This document shows, piece after piece, positions 5,361 to 12,795 of a stretch of DNA of 28,204 nucleotides (the first letter of the stretch is position 1; the number at the start of each line of letters is the position of its first letter). Source of the stretch: a virus; IMG/VR virus record IMGVR_UViG_3300033150_001258, positions 1-28,204 of that record. One strand, given 5' to 3'. A model generated the notes under the pieces. The model was not told the DNA's origin. It saw nothing but the letters and a program-made list of their open reading frames with translations, and ran no database searches. Made by a program: the position numbers and the translations under genes.

Positions 5361-6132
5361 GGAAAAACTGTTTGAAAATTCTGAGATTCAAAAAGTTGAA
5401 ACTCAGAAAACAGAAAAAAACAACTTAAACTTACTTAAGGCTGCAAATGTGAATGAAATGTTATCAATAGTAGGATTAGATGATCCAGCAGTAAAAGACG
5501 CTTTAGTCAAGCTAAAACGAAGTACCATTTATGGAACAATCGATGGGTACACTTATGAAATGTTGATCAAAGCAAAGATTTATGAGTATTTGAGATTAGG
5601 TATTGCAAGAAGAATCTATAACATGATGGTGGAGCAAGCTTCAAGAAACTCTAATCTCAAAGCCACAAATGAGGATTTACTTATTATGTTATCCGAGATG
5701 GCACGGCTTGAAATTGAGTTTGGATTAAAGCCGATAATACATGTCATCCCAGTCGCAAACCAGCCATACGTGAAAGCAGATGGATATCTCTACTATGCAA
5801 AACAATCTAAGCAACTTAAAGGAATGGTTTGGGAGGATAAAGAACTTGATGGTGGCGGATGGCAAAGTGTTTGTAGGATAACCTTAGTGACAGGCGAAAC
5901 TTATGAAGGAATAGCCTCAGCAAAGCCAAACCCTAGAGTTCCTTCAGACGACCCAAGAGAAAAGGCTAGGACTAAGGCAATGAGGAGAGCACTTAGAAGA
6001 GCATTTGCAATAGGAGTAAGTGATGAACCTCTCGAAGAAATTCCTGAAGAATCTGAAGAAGCTAAAAGCCTTATTGAACAGCTTAAAACAGATGAAGAAA
6101 TTGAATTTAGTGAAGAAGATTTAGGAAATTAA
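5353..6132 (+). CDS. Putative single-strand annealing protein (RecT/Erf-like)
   Basis: The 259-residue product has a central domain with predicted beta strands (LKPIIHVIPVANQPYVKADGYL), aromatic residues, and then the basic repeat EKARTKAMRRALRRAFAIG. The last is typical of RecT/Erf/Sak-type phage recombinases, where a helix rich in Arg and Ala follows the DNA-binding core. The C-terminus is strongly acidic. Position supports this: it is three genes after a RecB-like exonuclease and before the replication genes. The exact superfamily cannot be fixed by eye. The ATG at 5353 has GGAGGTG at 6 nt. A terminator follows. Confidence 0.65.
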   Translation: MSKEKLFENSEIQKVETQKTEKNNLNLLKAANVNEMLSIVGLDDPAVKDALVKLKRSTIYGTIDGYTYEMLIKAKIYEYLRLGIARRIYNMMVEQASRNSNLKATNEDLLIMLSEMARLEIEFGLKPIIHVIPVANQPYVKADGYLYYAKQSKQLKGMVWEDKELDGGGWQSVCRITLVTGETYEGIASAKPNPRVPSDDPREKARTKAMRRALRRAFAIGVSDEPLEEIPEESEEAKSLIEQLKTDEEIEFSEEDLGN

Positions 6133-6146
6133 AAAAATCTAAATGA

Positions 6147-6174
6147 GCCTGCGGTAGCCCGCAGGCATTTATTT
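6147..6174 (+). terminator. Intrinsic terminator
   Basis: GCCTGCGG (6147-6154) pairs with CCGCAGGC (6159-6166) across a 4-nt loop, followed by ATTTATTT. It separates the recombination genes from the initiator/helicase pair. Confidence 0.75.
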
Positions 6175-6190
6175 AAAAGGAGGGTAGAAA

Positions 6191-6244
6191 GTGAGCTACC
6201 AAGGTATATTATATCATTTAATGAGCTTAAAAGTCAAGGAGTGA
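6191..6244 (+). CDS. Possible 17-aa leader peptide
   Basis: GTG at 6191 sits 6 nt after AAGGAGGG and opens a 17-codon frame ending TGA at 6244, four bases before the next ATG. The good ribosome site and the tight placement suggest a leader or coupling peptide for the initiator-like gene. It could also simply be an unused site. Confidence 0.35.
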   Translation: MSYQGILYHLMSLKVKE

Positions 6245-6248
6245 TAGA

Positions 6249-7502
6249 ATGTTTAAAGAAGAGTTAGGAAAGTTTAAAACTAAGAATGAAAAGATAGTTT
6301 ATATGTTTTTGAAATTAGTAGATGAACCAGTCAAGCTAAAGGAACTCACGGCTTTATTAGAAATTAATTACCACACTCTATATGGTATTATTAAAGGATT
6401 CGAGAAGAAAAATTTAGTATCATTAAACAAAAGAGGAAAAACTGTTTGGATAGAGAACAATTTGATTTTTGGAAATACCCCCGAAAATAAGGGTTTTTCA
6501 AAAAATGTTTCAAAAAATCTATCAAAAAATCCTGACAATAGTCAAGCACTCTCCAAAACATCATTAGCGAATTTGTTTGACATCCAAACTCAAAAAATGT
6601 TTCAAAAAATCCATAAAAATTTCGAACCCAAGATATCGAACGCTCAGAAAAATGCACGAAATATCGAAAATACCGATTCCAAAGTCTTTATTCAAAATCA
6701 TTACAGCGATTGTAAAGTGATACTAAACTTAATTGGTTGGGCTCTTGTGAAAAAAAAAATACTTATTCTCTCAAACCTGCATAAATCCTATACTTTCGCG
6801 GTAGGGCGGCGAGATATGAATGGATTGATGATTCTCAAGAAAAATATTGATAAAACTATCGAATCGTTGGAAAAACAACTATTAATCAAGGTTTCAGAGC
6901 TTTTTAAAGAAAGAAAGAAAGAAAAAGAAAAAGAAAGGATCAAAGAAAAAGAAAAAGAAAGAAAGAAAGAAAAAGATTTATATATATATATCTTCTCTTC
7001 TCAATCGTTAAGGGATAACCATAAGTCTATGGTACTACCTATACGATTAGAGAGAAAAATAAATATCTTTAATAGAGATATTGCTTTTATATATAAATAT
7101 TTTATAATAGCGAAACGATTGTTTATAAAGCAACTACCTCAAAATATTCCTAAACAGAAGGAGTTCCTAACCGCAAAAGATATGATAGAGATAATTAAGA
7201 GTCAATTTTTAAATCAAACCTCTAGTGTAGATTGTATAGATAAATTTATTAAACTCTTTAAACGACTGCCTAAGAAAGAAATGAATGCGATTATCACTAA
7301 AATCTATCAAGTTATTGATGAATATAAATGCTATCAAAATTTTGAAAAATTTATGTATGATTTTATAAGTCCGCGGGCTCAATCAATTATTGAAGCGTGG
7401 ATACCAATTAAGTATCTCGAAGGTATTCTCAATAAAGTAAATCTCCATTATGAATATAACGAATGGGTGAAAGGGAGGGCGATATATGCCGTTGATAAGT
7501 GA
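6249..7502 (+). CDS. Winged-helix replication initiator/helicase-loader-like protein, 417 aa
   Basis: Residues 1-75 read as a winged helix (KLVDEPVKLKELTALLEINY, then a wing ending KTVWIEN). A low-complexity middle holds repeated SKN peptides and, near residues 218-245, a run of Lys/Glu. The C-terminal part (DMIEIIKSQFLNQTSSVDC...) is helical. It lies immediately before, and overlaps, the DnaB-type helicase, the usual place for a phage initiator or helicase loader. The repeat-bearing DNA inside it may be the origin. No known loader motif is clear. Base composition is extremely AT-rich, and the purine tract at 6905-6976 is odd. Confidence 0.6.
   Translation: MFKEELGKFKTKNEKIVYMFLKLVDEPVKLKELTALLEINYHTLYGIIKGFEKKNLVSLNKRGKTVWIENNLIFGNTPENKGFSKNVSKNLSKNPDNSQALSKTSLANLFDIQTQKMFQKIHKNFEPKISNAQKNARNIENTDSKVFIQNHYSDCKVILNLIGWALVKKKILILSNLHKSYTFAVGRRDMNGLMILKKNIDKTIESLEKQLLIKVSELFKERKKEKEKERIKEKEKERKKEKDLYIYIFSSQSLRDNHKSMVLPIRLERKINIFNRDIAFIYKYFIIAKRLFIKQLPQNIPKQKEFLTAKDMIEIIKSQFLNQTSSVDCIDKFIKLFKRLPKKEMNAIITKIYQVIDEYKCYQNFEKFMYDFISPRAQSIIEAWIPIKYLEGILNKVNLHYEYNEWVKGRAIYAVDK
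6498..6611 (+). repeat. Iteron-like repeats inside initiator gene
   Basis: The 9-mer TCAAAAAAT occurs at 6498, 6510, 6522, 6590 and 6602. The first three and the last two are each spaced 12 bp apart. Bases 6498-6519 and 6590-6611 are identical 22-bp direct repeats. Repeats inside a replication initiator gene are typical of phage origins such as lambda ori within gene O. Origin function here is inferred. Confidence 0.55.
6905..6990 (+). repeat. Purine tract followed by AT tract
   Basis: About 70 bases of tandem GAAA/GAAAAA units encode an almost pure Lys/Glu/Arg segment. TTTATATATATATATC (from about 6977) follows. On the + strand this is an all-purine tract next to an easily melted tract. It could be the unwinding element of the origin, or simply an alpha-helical linker coded by slippage-prone DNA. 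Confidence 0.5.
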
Positions 7503-8688
7503 TGATATAGTTGAAAGTCTTTTAGGCGGTTTCATGTTATATCCTCAATATCGCTATTATGCTTATTCAGTTGAAGTTCCGGGACATTTTAAAAAAGCTT
7601 TAAAAGCTATCCAAGAGAATCCAAATGCTGGTTATGAAACAATAGTGCTTGAGCTTGAAGAAAAATATCCAGACATCTATCAATGGATAGACCTTGCACC
7701 GCAGGAGTGGGATTTTGAAAATTTTATCCAGACATATATAGAGCAATATAAGAGGGCAAAATTGGTGGAAAATATTAAGTCGTTGGCTACAAGAATTGAA
7801 AAACTAGAATCATCTACTATCCAAATGGAGCTGAACAAAATTGTGAGAGCAACTCTTGATAGCAATGTGGAAGTGCGGCATATCAAGGATGTAATTTCAG
7901 AGTTGATAGAGGATTTACACCGAATTAGAAAGGAGGGGGGAATACGGATACCGTATCTTTGGAAATTGGTAAACGATTTATTTGGTGGTGAATTAATAGT
8001 TTTGGCTGGACGTCCAGGGATGGGAAAAACAACATTGATGGTAAATATGGCAGAGCAATTTGCACGACAAGGGGCAACGGTGGGATTTATAACGCTGGAA
8101 ATGCCTGATAAATCACTAACTTTAAAGCTAGTTCAACGGTTCTGGAATATTTCACTTTTTAGGCAAGCTAAAGAGCTTTCAGATGAAGATGTGAGCTTAA
8201 TAGAAAAACAATTTTCAGATTTTATGGAACTTCCGATTTATTTTTCCACAAGAACGACTACACGGATAACTAGTGTTTTGGCAACTTTGAAATACTTTGT
8301 AACGATGTTTGATGTAAAGATATTTTTTATCGATTATCTCCAATTATTAAGAGCTCGATTCGGAAATAGAGTTGAAGAGCTTGCATATATCACAAGAACT
8401 CTTAAAGAGTTTGCAATTGAAAATAATGTGTCGATCTTTCTGGGATCACAGCTTAATAGAAATGTAGAATACAGAGAAGACAAAATGCCGACCTTGGCAG
8501 ACTTAAGGGAGTCTGGAGCAATTGAGCAAGACGCTGATGTGGTAGTGATGTTGTATCGGCCGTGGTATTACGATAAGAACGAGGATAAATCAAAGCTGAT
8601 TTTAAAGATAGCTAAACAGCGAAATGGGGTTATTGGTTCAATAGTGGTTAGGTATGAGATGGATAAGCACCTTATTTTGGATGAATGA
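7486..8688 (+). CDS. dnaB: DnaB-type replicative DNA helicase
   Basis: A 400-residue RecA-fold helicase. Walker A is GRPGMGKTT at about residues 175-183, Walker B is IFFIDYLQLL near 280, and the DnaB-specific block GSQLNR...PTLADLRESGAIEQDADVVVMLYRP follows, with the arginine-finger region near the C-terminus. The N-terminal 110 residues correspond to the DnaB N-domain, somewhat short. It unwinds DNA at the replication fork. The ATG at 7486 follows GGGAGGGCG and overlaps the preceding gene by 17 bases, so helicase and putative loader are co-translated. Confidence 0.95.
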   Translation: MPLISDDIVESLLGGFMLYPQYRYYAYSVEVPGHFKKALKAIQENPNAGYETIVLELEEKYPDIYQWIDLAPQEWDFENFIQTYIEQYKRAKLVENIKSLATRIEKLESSTIQMELNKIVRATLDSNVEVRHIKDVISELIEDLHRIRKEGGIRIPYLWKLVNDLFGGELIVLAGRPGMGKTTLMVNMAEQFARQGATVGFITLEMPDKSLTLKLVQRFWNISLFRQAKELSDEDVSLIEKQFSDFMELPIYFSTRTTTRITSVLATLKYFVTMFDVKIFFIDYLQLLRARFGNRVEELAYITRTLKEFAIENNVSIFLGSQLNRNVEYREDKMPTLADLRESGAIEQDADVVVMLYRPWYYDKNEDKSKLILKIAKQRNGVIGSIVVRYEMDKHLILDE

Positions 8689-8691
8689 AAA

Positions 8692-8868
8692 ATGATTTAT
8701 AACCTATGTAAAATTTCTTCTCAGAATGATTCTAATAGGGTAAATTTTAATTTAAATGCCTTGGGATATATCTTAATATATCCTGAGGATTTTGAAGCGA
8801 AATATGGACAAATAAATAATTCTTATATTTATCTAAAACTAACGAAAGGGAGTGATATTCTTGAGTAG
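8692..8868 (+). CDS. Hypothetical protein, 58 aa
   Basis: An open frame of 59 codons starts three bases after the helicase stop, and its TAG overlaps the TTG start of the next gene. The coding-like overlap and filled spacing support it, but no ribosome site is visible. The protein (MIYNLCKISSQ...) has no known motif. Confidence 0.45.
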   Translation: MIYNLCKISSQNDSNRVNFNLNALGYILIYPEDFEAKYGQINNSYIYLKLTKGSDILE

Positions 8869-9187
8869 CGAGATTCTTTCGAAGTTTTCAAAGTTCTTGA
8901 TGACAGCCGAACCTGCTAGGATTGCGTTTAAAGCTGATAGTATTGTTCAGATGGTTTTGTGGGAAAAAGAGAAAAAGAAAGGGGAGGAGCCAACTTTTGA
9001 AGAGCGAGGGACGAGCTATAAGCTTTGGTTCAGTAGTGATAAGTTTGCATTGGCACTTGATTTGAAAGCTATGAAGGTTACACTTAAAACTTATCATGAT
9101 AATAAGGTGGTTTCTAAAGAGTTAGCTGATTTAAAAGATAAGCTAAATGAATTGAAAGAATTTTTAGATAATCAATTAAGGAGGTAG
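8861..9187 (+). CDS. Hypothetical protein, 108 aa
   Basis: Not recognised. The TTG at 8861 is preferred because AAAGGGAG lies 8 nt upstream; the GTG at 8852 sits inside that site. The product has a helical N-terminus, a central sheet-like part (YKLWFSSDKFALALDLKAMKV) and a long C-terminal helix. It resembles other small phage proteins next to replication genes, but I cannot name a family. Confidence 0.65.
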   Translation: MSSEILSKFSKFLMTAEPARIAFKADSIVQMVLWEKEKKKGEEPTFEERGTSYKLWFSSDKFALALDLKAMKVTLKTYHDNKVVSKELADLKDKLNELKEFLDNQLRR

Positions 9188-9192
9188 GAAGC

Positions 9193-9393
9193 ATGTGGGA
9201 AACTAAGGTCAAGCTGATAACTGCTAAAAAGATTCTTGATGTGATGAAAAGTGAGTGTGATTCGGGCTTGGATTGGTTTGAACAGGATGATGAGTATTCG
9301 GCGCTAATTCACTTCAAGAAGGCTAGAGGTCTCTTAGACACTTTAATAGGAAAGATTGAAAGAAGTGTGTGGGAGGGTGATAAATTTGTTTGA
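9193..9393 (+). CDS. Hypothetical protein, 66 aa
   Basis: Not recognised. Mostly helical and acidic. The start follows AGGAGGT at good distance. The 3' end overlaps the next gene, whose ribosome site GGGAGG lies in its last codons. Confidence 0.65.
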   Translation: MWETKVKLITAKKILDVMKSECDSGLDWFEQDDEYSALIHFKKARGLLDTLIGKIERSVWEGDKFV

Positions 9394-9556
9394 TTGGAAT
9401 AGCTTTATTAATGATATTTCAAGAATTTATTCTAAACTCTCACAACGTCAAAAAGAGAAACTACATAAAGCTATCGATGTGATGGAGCAATATGATGATG
9501 AAAGTATCTTGAATAAATGGAAAGAAACAATATTCAAAAATCTAGTAAAGGAGTGA
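9386..9556 (+). CDS. Hypothetical protein, 56 aa
   Basis: The TTG at 9386 lies 8 nt after GGGAGGG; earlier in-frame starts at 9356, 9365 and 9377 have no ribosome site. The product is one long helical bundle-like peptide (IYSKLSQRQKEKLHKAIDVM). Placed directly before SSB, possibly a replication accessory, with no direct evidence. Confidence 0.6.
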   Translation: MFDWNSFINDISRIYSKLSQRQKEKLHKAIDVMEQYDDESILNKWKETIFKNLVKE

Positions 9557-9560
9557 TAAA

Positions 9561-9965
9561 ATGCCATATTTGAATAAGTGTTTGTTGATGGGATATGTTC
9601 GCAAAGGAATAAAGGTAAAGGAAACTAAGACGAATAAAAAGATTTATTCTTTTACTCTATATCATCGGCAAGGAGAGGCTAAGAATTATATCACAATCAA
9701 GGCATTTGATAAGACAGGGGAACGTGTTAAAGAGGGTGATTTGATATTGGTTGATGGGACTATTCAAGCTCAGAGCTATAACGGGAAATTTTTTAATAAT
9801 GTTCTCGCAAATAGAATTTATATTATCCAGCGTCAAGAAGAACAAGAAACTAAACAAGAAAGTGATGAGTTTCCCGGAGTGACTGAAAGTGATTTTCTAG
9901 AGCCTGAAAACGATAATATAAACTTTGAAGAAGAATTTGAAGATATCTTTGGTGATGATAAATAA
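9561..9965 (+). CDS. ssb: Single-stranded DNA-binding protein
   Basis: The 134-residue product has an OB-fold pattern: MPYLNKCLLMGYVRKGIKV, a middle strand YSFTLYHR, KNYITIKAFDKTGE, then DLILVDGTIQAQSYNG and NNVLANRIYIIQ, followed by an acidic tail ending EEEFEDIFGDDK. SSB coats single-stranded DNA in replication and recombination and recruits partners through its acidic tail. The tail here lacks the exact DDDIPF tip. Context (helicase, exonuclease and annealing protein) agrees. Confidence 0.85.
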   Translation: MPYLNKCLLMGYVRKGIKVKETKTNKKIYSFTLYHRQGEAKNYITIKAFDKTGERVKEGDLILVDGTIQAQSYNGKFFNNVLANRIYIIQRQEEQETKQESDEFPGVTESDFLEPENDNINFEEEFEDIFGDDK

Positions 9966-9982
9966 CTAGGGAGGGGAGGTGA

Positions 9983-10321
9983 ATGAAAGAGATATATGTG
10001 ATAAATTGGCTGTATTCAAATGGAGCTCAAAAATATAATGCGGTGGTCTTTGTATCAGATAAGTTTGAAGAAGCTCAAAAACATTGGTTAAGGCTATGCA
10101 AAATCGCTGTTGATAGCTATGAAAGTTTCGAACTTGTTCGACGCAAAATAGATGATACAAGTATTGTTGATACAATTATTGAAGTAGCCAATAATTCACA
10201 GGGATTTGCAATCCGTCAAAGAGGTAGAAAGCCGAGCAGAGCGTTAAAGAAAGTTAATGATGATAATATTATGAAGAATTATTTTAAAATCTTAGAAAGA
10301 ATATGGAGGGGGAGAAAATGA
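9983..10321 (+). CDS. Hypothetical basic-tailed protein, 112 aa
   Basis: Not recognised. Residues 1-75 look like a compact alpha/beta domain. Around residue 78 is RQRGRKPSRALKK, a basic linear motif similar to, but not the same as, an AT-hook (RGRP), so nucleic-acid binding is plausible. The start has GGGAGGGGAGGTG. The gene overlaps the next by four bases (ATGA), so it is probably co-translated with the TasA-like protein and could be a partner. Confidence 0.65.
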   Translation: MKEIYVINWLYSNGAQKYNAVVFVSDKFEEAQKHWLRLCKIAVDSYESFELVRRKIDDTSIVDTIIEVANNSQGFAIRQRGRKPSRALKKVNDDNIMKNYFKILERIWRGRK

Positions 10322-10926
10322 GTGAAGCCAAGGTTTTGATTCCCGAGGAATTGAAAAGACTTGCGTCATTAGTGAAACTTTATGATACTTTTCAGGATTT
10401 ACGAATAGTGCTAAATAATAAGGTCAGAACACTAGATATTGAGAGTGAGGCTCTTGATACAATACCAGTTATTGCAAATAATATGCTCTTATCTGAAAAA
10501 ATCATTGCAAAAGAGATTGAGAGAGAGGTTAGGCAAATTGATGTTTATCGAGAATATCTTAGATATGTTAAAGGGCTGGGAGCTGTTTTATCAGCGAAGT
10601 TAATTTGCTATATTAAAGATATTGAAAGATTTGCAACAGTAGCCAAATTGTGGAGATATGCCGGGCTTGGAGTAGTTGATGGCAAAGCAGAGAGAAGAAG
10701 AAGAGGACAAAAAGCAAACTATAATACAAGATTTAAAGCATTAATGTATGTGATAGCTAACTCGTTCTTGAAAACAGGCTCAAAATATCGAAGAATGGAG
10801 AAACTCTTCTTAGCGCATGTTTGGGAGAAATGGCGAGAGATAGAGGGACTTCCAACAAGAGAGCCCTACCCAATTGAATATCTCGGCCATATAACGAAGC
10901 TAGAGCCAGAGGAGTTCATGGGATAA
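10318..10926 (+). CDS. tasA: TasA-like protein: IS110-type C-terminal (Nop-like) domain without nuclease
   Basis: Of 202 residues, about 80-165 match the C-terminal domain of IS110/IS116 transposases (Tnp_20): the helix-hairpin-helix YVKGLGAVLSAKLICYI, then ERFATVAKLWRYAGLG, then a very basic RRRRGQKANYNTRFKAL and a final helix. Residues 1-80 are a helical, coiled-coil-like arm. The DEDD RuvC-like domain of IS110 and the catalytic-serine segment are absent, so this is not a transposase. The Nop-like domain alone beside a 36-bp-periodic array is the arrangement described for TIGR-Tas (TasA class). The array begins 12 bases after the stop. It probably binds processed 36-nt RNAs and would bind, not cut, DNA (inference). 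Confidence 0.8.
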   Translation: MSEAKVLIPEELKRLASLVKLYDTFQDLRIVLNNKVRTLDIESEALDTIPVIANNMLLSEKIIAKEIEREVRQIDVYREYLRYVKGLGAVLSAKLICYIKDIERFATVAKLWRYAGLGVVDGKAERRRRGQKANYNTRFKALMYVIANSFLKTGSKYRRMEKLFLAHVWEKWREIEGLPTREPYPIEYLGHITKLEPEEFMG

Positions 10927-10937
10927 CTAAGGTCTTT

Positions 10938-11873
10938 GAAAGCCAATTTTGATGTTGGGCACGGAATATAATTGCGAGCCTAAACATGATGTAACCCTTG
11001 ATTGTATTGCGAGCCAATGCTTTATGAGTTCCAAGTCACAGTTGCGAGCCTCGTTAAAATTTAAATCCTTGGTTATGTATGCGAGCCTGTATTTTGATGA
11101 TGTCCGTGTAATGGTTGCGAGCCCGTGTGCATTTGAAACCTAGGAGATAAACGCGAGCCATTCGGAGGGTTGGCTATATTGGTAAAATGCGAGCCTTATT
11201 TACTGTGAGAATCTCAATTTAAGTGCGAGCCGTGGATATTCTGAGCTCCATATTGCCTTGTGAACCAATAATGGATTATAAACGCAAAAAATTTGTGAGC
11301 TTTTGTCCTAATGATATCCACTATCGTATTGCGAGCCCAAGGTAGTCTTAGTTTCAGTCTCACCGTGCGAGCCGGTTTCCTTTTTGTTACAGAGTAACAA
11401 TGCGAACCTAAAATAGGTGGAGTACCGCAAGGAAAATGTGAGCCGGGTTAAACATGATACCAATGTTATGTTGCGAGCCATTGACATTTTCGGATACATA
11501 GGGACTATGCGAACCGAGTTGTATGTGATAACCTTAAAAAGGTTGTGAGCTATACGGAATATGTTACCCGTAGTCCGACTGCGAGCCTAAACCCAAGTTA
11601 GAAACTGAAAAGAATTGCGAGCCTATCCCCCAATGTATCTCGAAAATATATGCGAGCCTAAAACAAAATGATATCCTGTGAATCAAATGCGAACCGAAGC
11701 CTAAATGAGTGCCCTAAAAGGTATGTGAACCAGCCCGGTGTTGAGTACCATATTTTACGTGTGAACCAATAAATTCTTGATTTCTAGATGAAATGTGAGC
11801 CTTCACCCCCAGTGGTTGCCGAAGGAGTATTGCGAGCCAAAAATGGTTGAGAACCATATATAAAATGCGATTT
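10938..11873 (+). repeat. TIGR-type array, 27 edge repeats, 26 units of about 36 bp
   Basis: The 7-mer GYGARCY (mostly GCGAGCC, usually preceded by T) starts at 10974, 11009, 11044, 11081, 11117, 11153, 11189, 11225, 11260, 11295, 11331, 11367, 11402, 11438, 11473, 11509, 11545, 11581, 11617, 11652, 11689, 11725, 11761, 11795 and 11832. Degenerate end copies are at 10938 (GAAAGCC) and 11867 (GCGATTT). Spacing is 34-37 bp, mean 35.7. Halfway in each unit, usually 17-18 bp after the edge, lies a second weaker motif, TGNNNNCC (often TGATATCC or TGAGTACC). Each unit therefore holds two different 9-10-nt spacers. No long ORF or ribosome site explains it. Confidence 0.85.
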
Positions 11874-11876
11874 TAT
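11860..11876 (+). other. Hairpin closing the repeat array
   Basis: ATAAAAT-GCG-ATTTTAT is a perfect 7-bp hairpin over the last degenerate edge. The preceding unit also folds (ATGGT at 11843-11847 with ACCAT at 11853-11857). It may mark the array 3' end or aid processing; the lack of a T run argues against a terminator. Confidence 0.45.
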
Positions 11877-11905
11877 TATTCCAATATGGATAGGAGGTAG
11901 GTACT

Positions 11906-12033
11906 ATGTGGTATCTTGAAAGCGTAAACAGCTAGAAGATGAGCTGAGAGAAACAAAGCAAAAACTTTTATTCTACAAGGCACAGACTCAGAGGTATGAG
12001 AGCATATTAAGGATTGATAAGTGGAGAATTTGA
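11906..12033 (+). pseudogene. Small coiled-coil protein gene with a -1 frameshift
   Basis: A perfect AGGAGGT precedes the ATG at 11906, but the frame stops after nine codons (TAG at 11933). Reading one base back at the AAA in GAAAGC continues as KRKQLEDELRETKQ and so on to the TGA at 12031, giving a 42-residue helical, coiled-coil-like protein. One missing A would explain it. No canonical slippery heptamer is present, so an indel (real or sequencing) is more likely than programmed frameshifting. Confidence 0.5.
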
Positions 12034-12048
12034 AAGGGAGGGGTTAAA

Positions 12049-12465
12049 ATGCTAAAAAAAGGTCAATGGTTTGAAGATGATGCTTATGTGAATTATGATG
12101 ATGTTGAAGAGCTGATTAATGACCTCGGACTTGATGACCAAAAAGCATTTGAGCTATATCGATGGATTGTAGAAGAGAGAATGCGAATGCTTGAAGCACT
12201 CGGATTAAATGATTATTTCCATCGCAAGTCTTATGACCCAATTACAATAGAAATTGATGAAAATGGTCATATAATCATCCACAGCTATTTGTTTAACCTT
12301 TGGGATGGCGAAAGGCATCATTACAGAGATGATTTGAATATTAAAAATTATCCAACGATGGCAAAACTTCTTGGTTATTTGGATGAATGGATTCTGAAAG
12401 AATTAATTGAGGATGGTAAGGAAGCTATTAATGATTTAAAAGATGATAATGATAAGGAGGGGTAA
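12049..12465 (+). CDS. Hypothetical protein, 138 aa
   Basis: Not recognised. An acidic soluble protein with a helical first half and a short beta hairpin (PITIEIDENGHIIIHSYLF), then an acidic helical tail. Good ribosome site (AAAGGGAGGGG). First intact gene after the TIGR-like array and the start of a run of small accessory genes. Confidence 0.7.
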   Translation: MLKKGQWFEDDAYVNYDDVEELINDLGLDDQKAFELYRWIVEERMRMLEALGLNDYFHRKSYDPITIEIDENGHIIIHSYLFNLWDGERHHYRDDLNIKNYPTMAKLLGYLDEWILKELIEDGKEAINDLKDDNDKEG

Positions 12466-12467
12466 AA

Positions 12468-12794
12468 ATGTCTTGGAGAATGGCGATGGTTCAGTTAGGT
12501 TTAAGTCTTATGTTATTCTTCTCTGGCTTTATGTATAACGCAGTTGTGCGCCTTGCAACTTACGATGATATGCTTGGTGGGGGGCTTATAATCATAGCAA
12601 TTATATCACTTTTTATGATTTTGATTAAGTTTGAAAGTTTATGGGGAATTATGGTTTGTGCATTTAATTTACTTGTGGGAATTGGACTAACTAAAAAAGG
12701 ATTTAATTTAAATGCTGATGGTTTGGTGTTTTTTGGAATAGCTTATATAGTTCTTGGATTAGTTCAGGTATATTTGAAGGAGGGGGATGATTAA
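12468..12794 (+). CDS. Small integral membrane protein, 108 aa
   Basis: Four hydrophobic segments at about residues 8-26, 38-54, 58-75 and 85-104 predict a four-pass membrane protein with very short loops. Family unknown. It does not look like a holin by context (no endolysin adjacent). It could be a superinfection-exclusion or envelope protein, which is speculation. Starts after GGAGGGG and ends within the ribosome site of the next gene. Confidence 0.7.
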   Translation: MSWRMAMVQLGLSLMLFFSGFMYNAVVRLATYDDMLGGGLIIIAIISLFMILIKFESLWGIMVCAFNLLVGIGLTKKGFNLNADGLVFFGIAYIVLGLVQVYLKEGDD

Positions 12795-12795
12795 T

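Noticed and set aside
10318-10926. IS110-family insertion sequence
   Set aside because: No DEDD domain, no serine active-site segment and no IS ends; only the C-terminal domain is present, next to an array.
10949-11143. 64-aa open frame inside the repeat array
   Set aside because: It crosses five edge repeats, has no ribosome site and reads as a by-product of the array.
10938-11873. CRISPR array
   Set aside because: The repeats are only 7-8 bp, the period is 36 bp, a second motif lies in the middle of each unit, and no cas genes are nearby.
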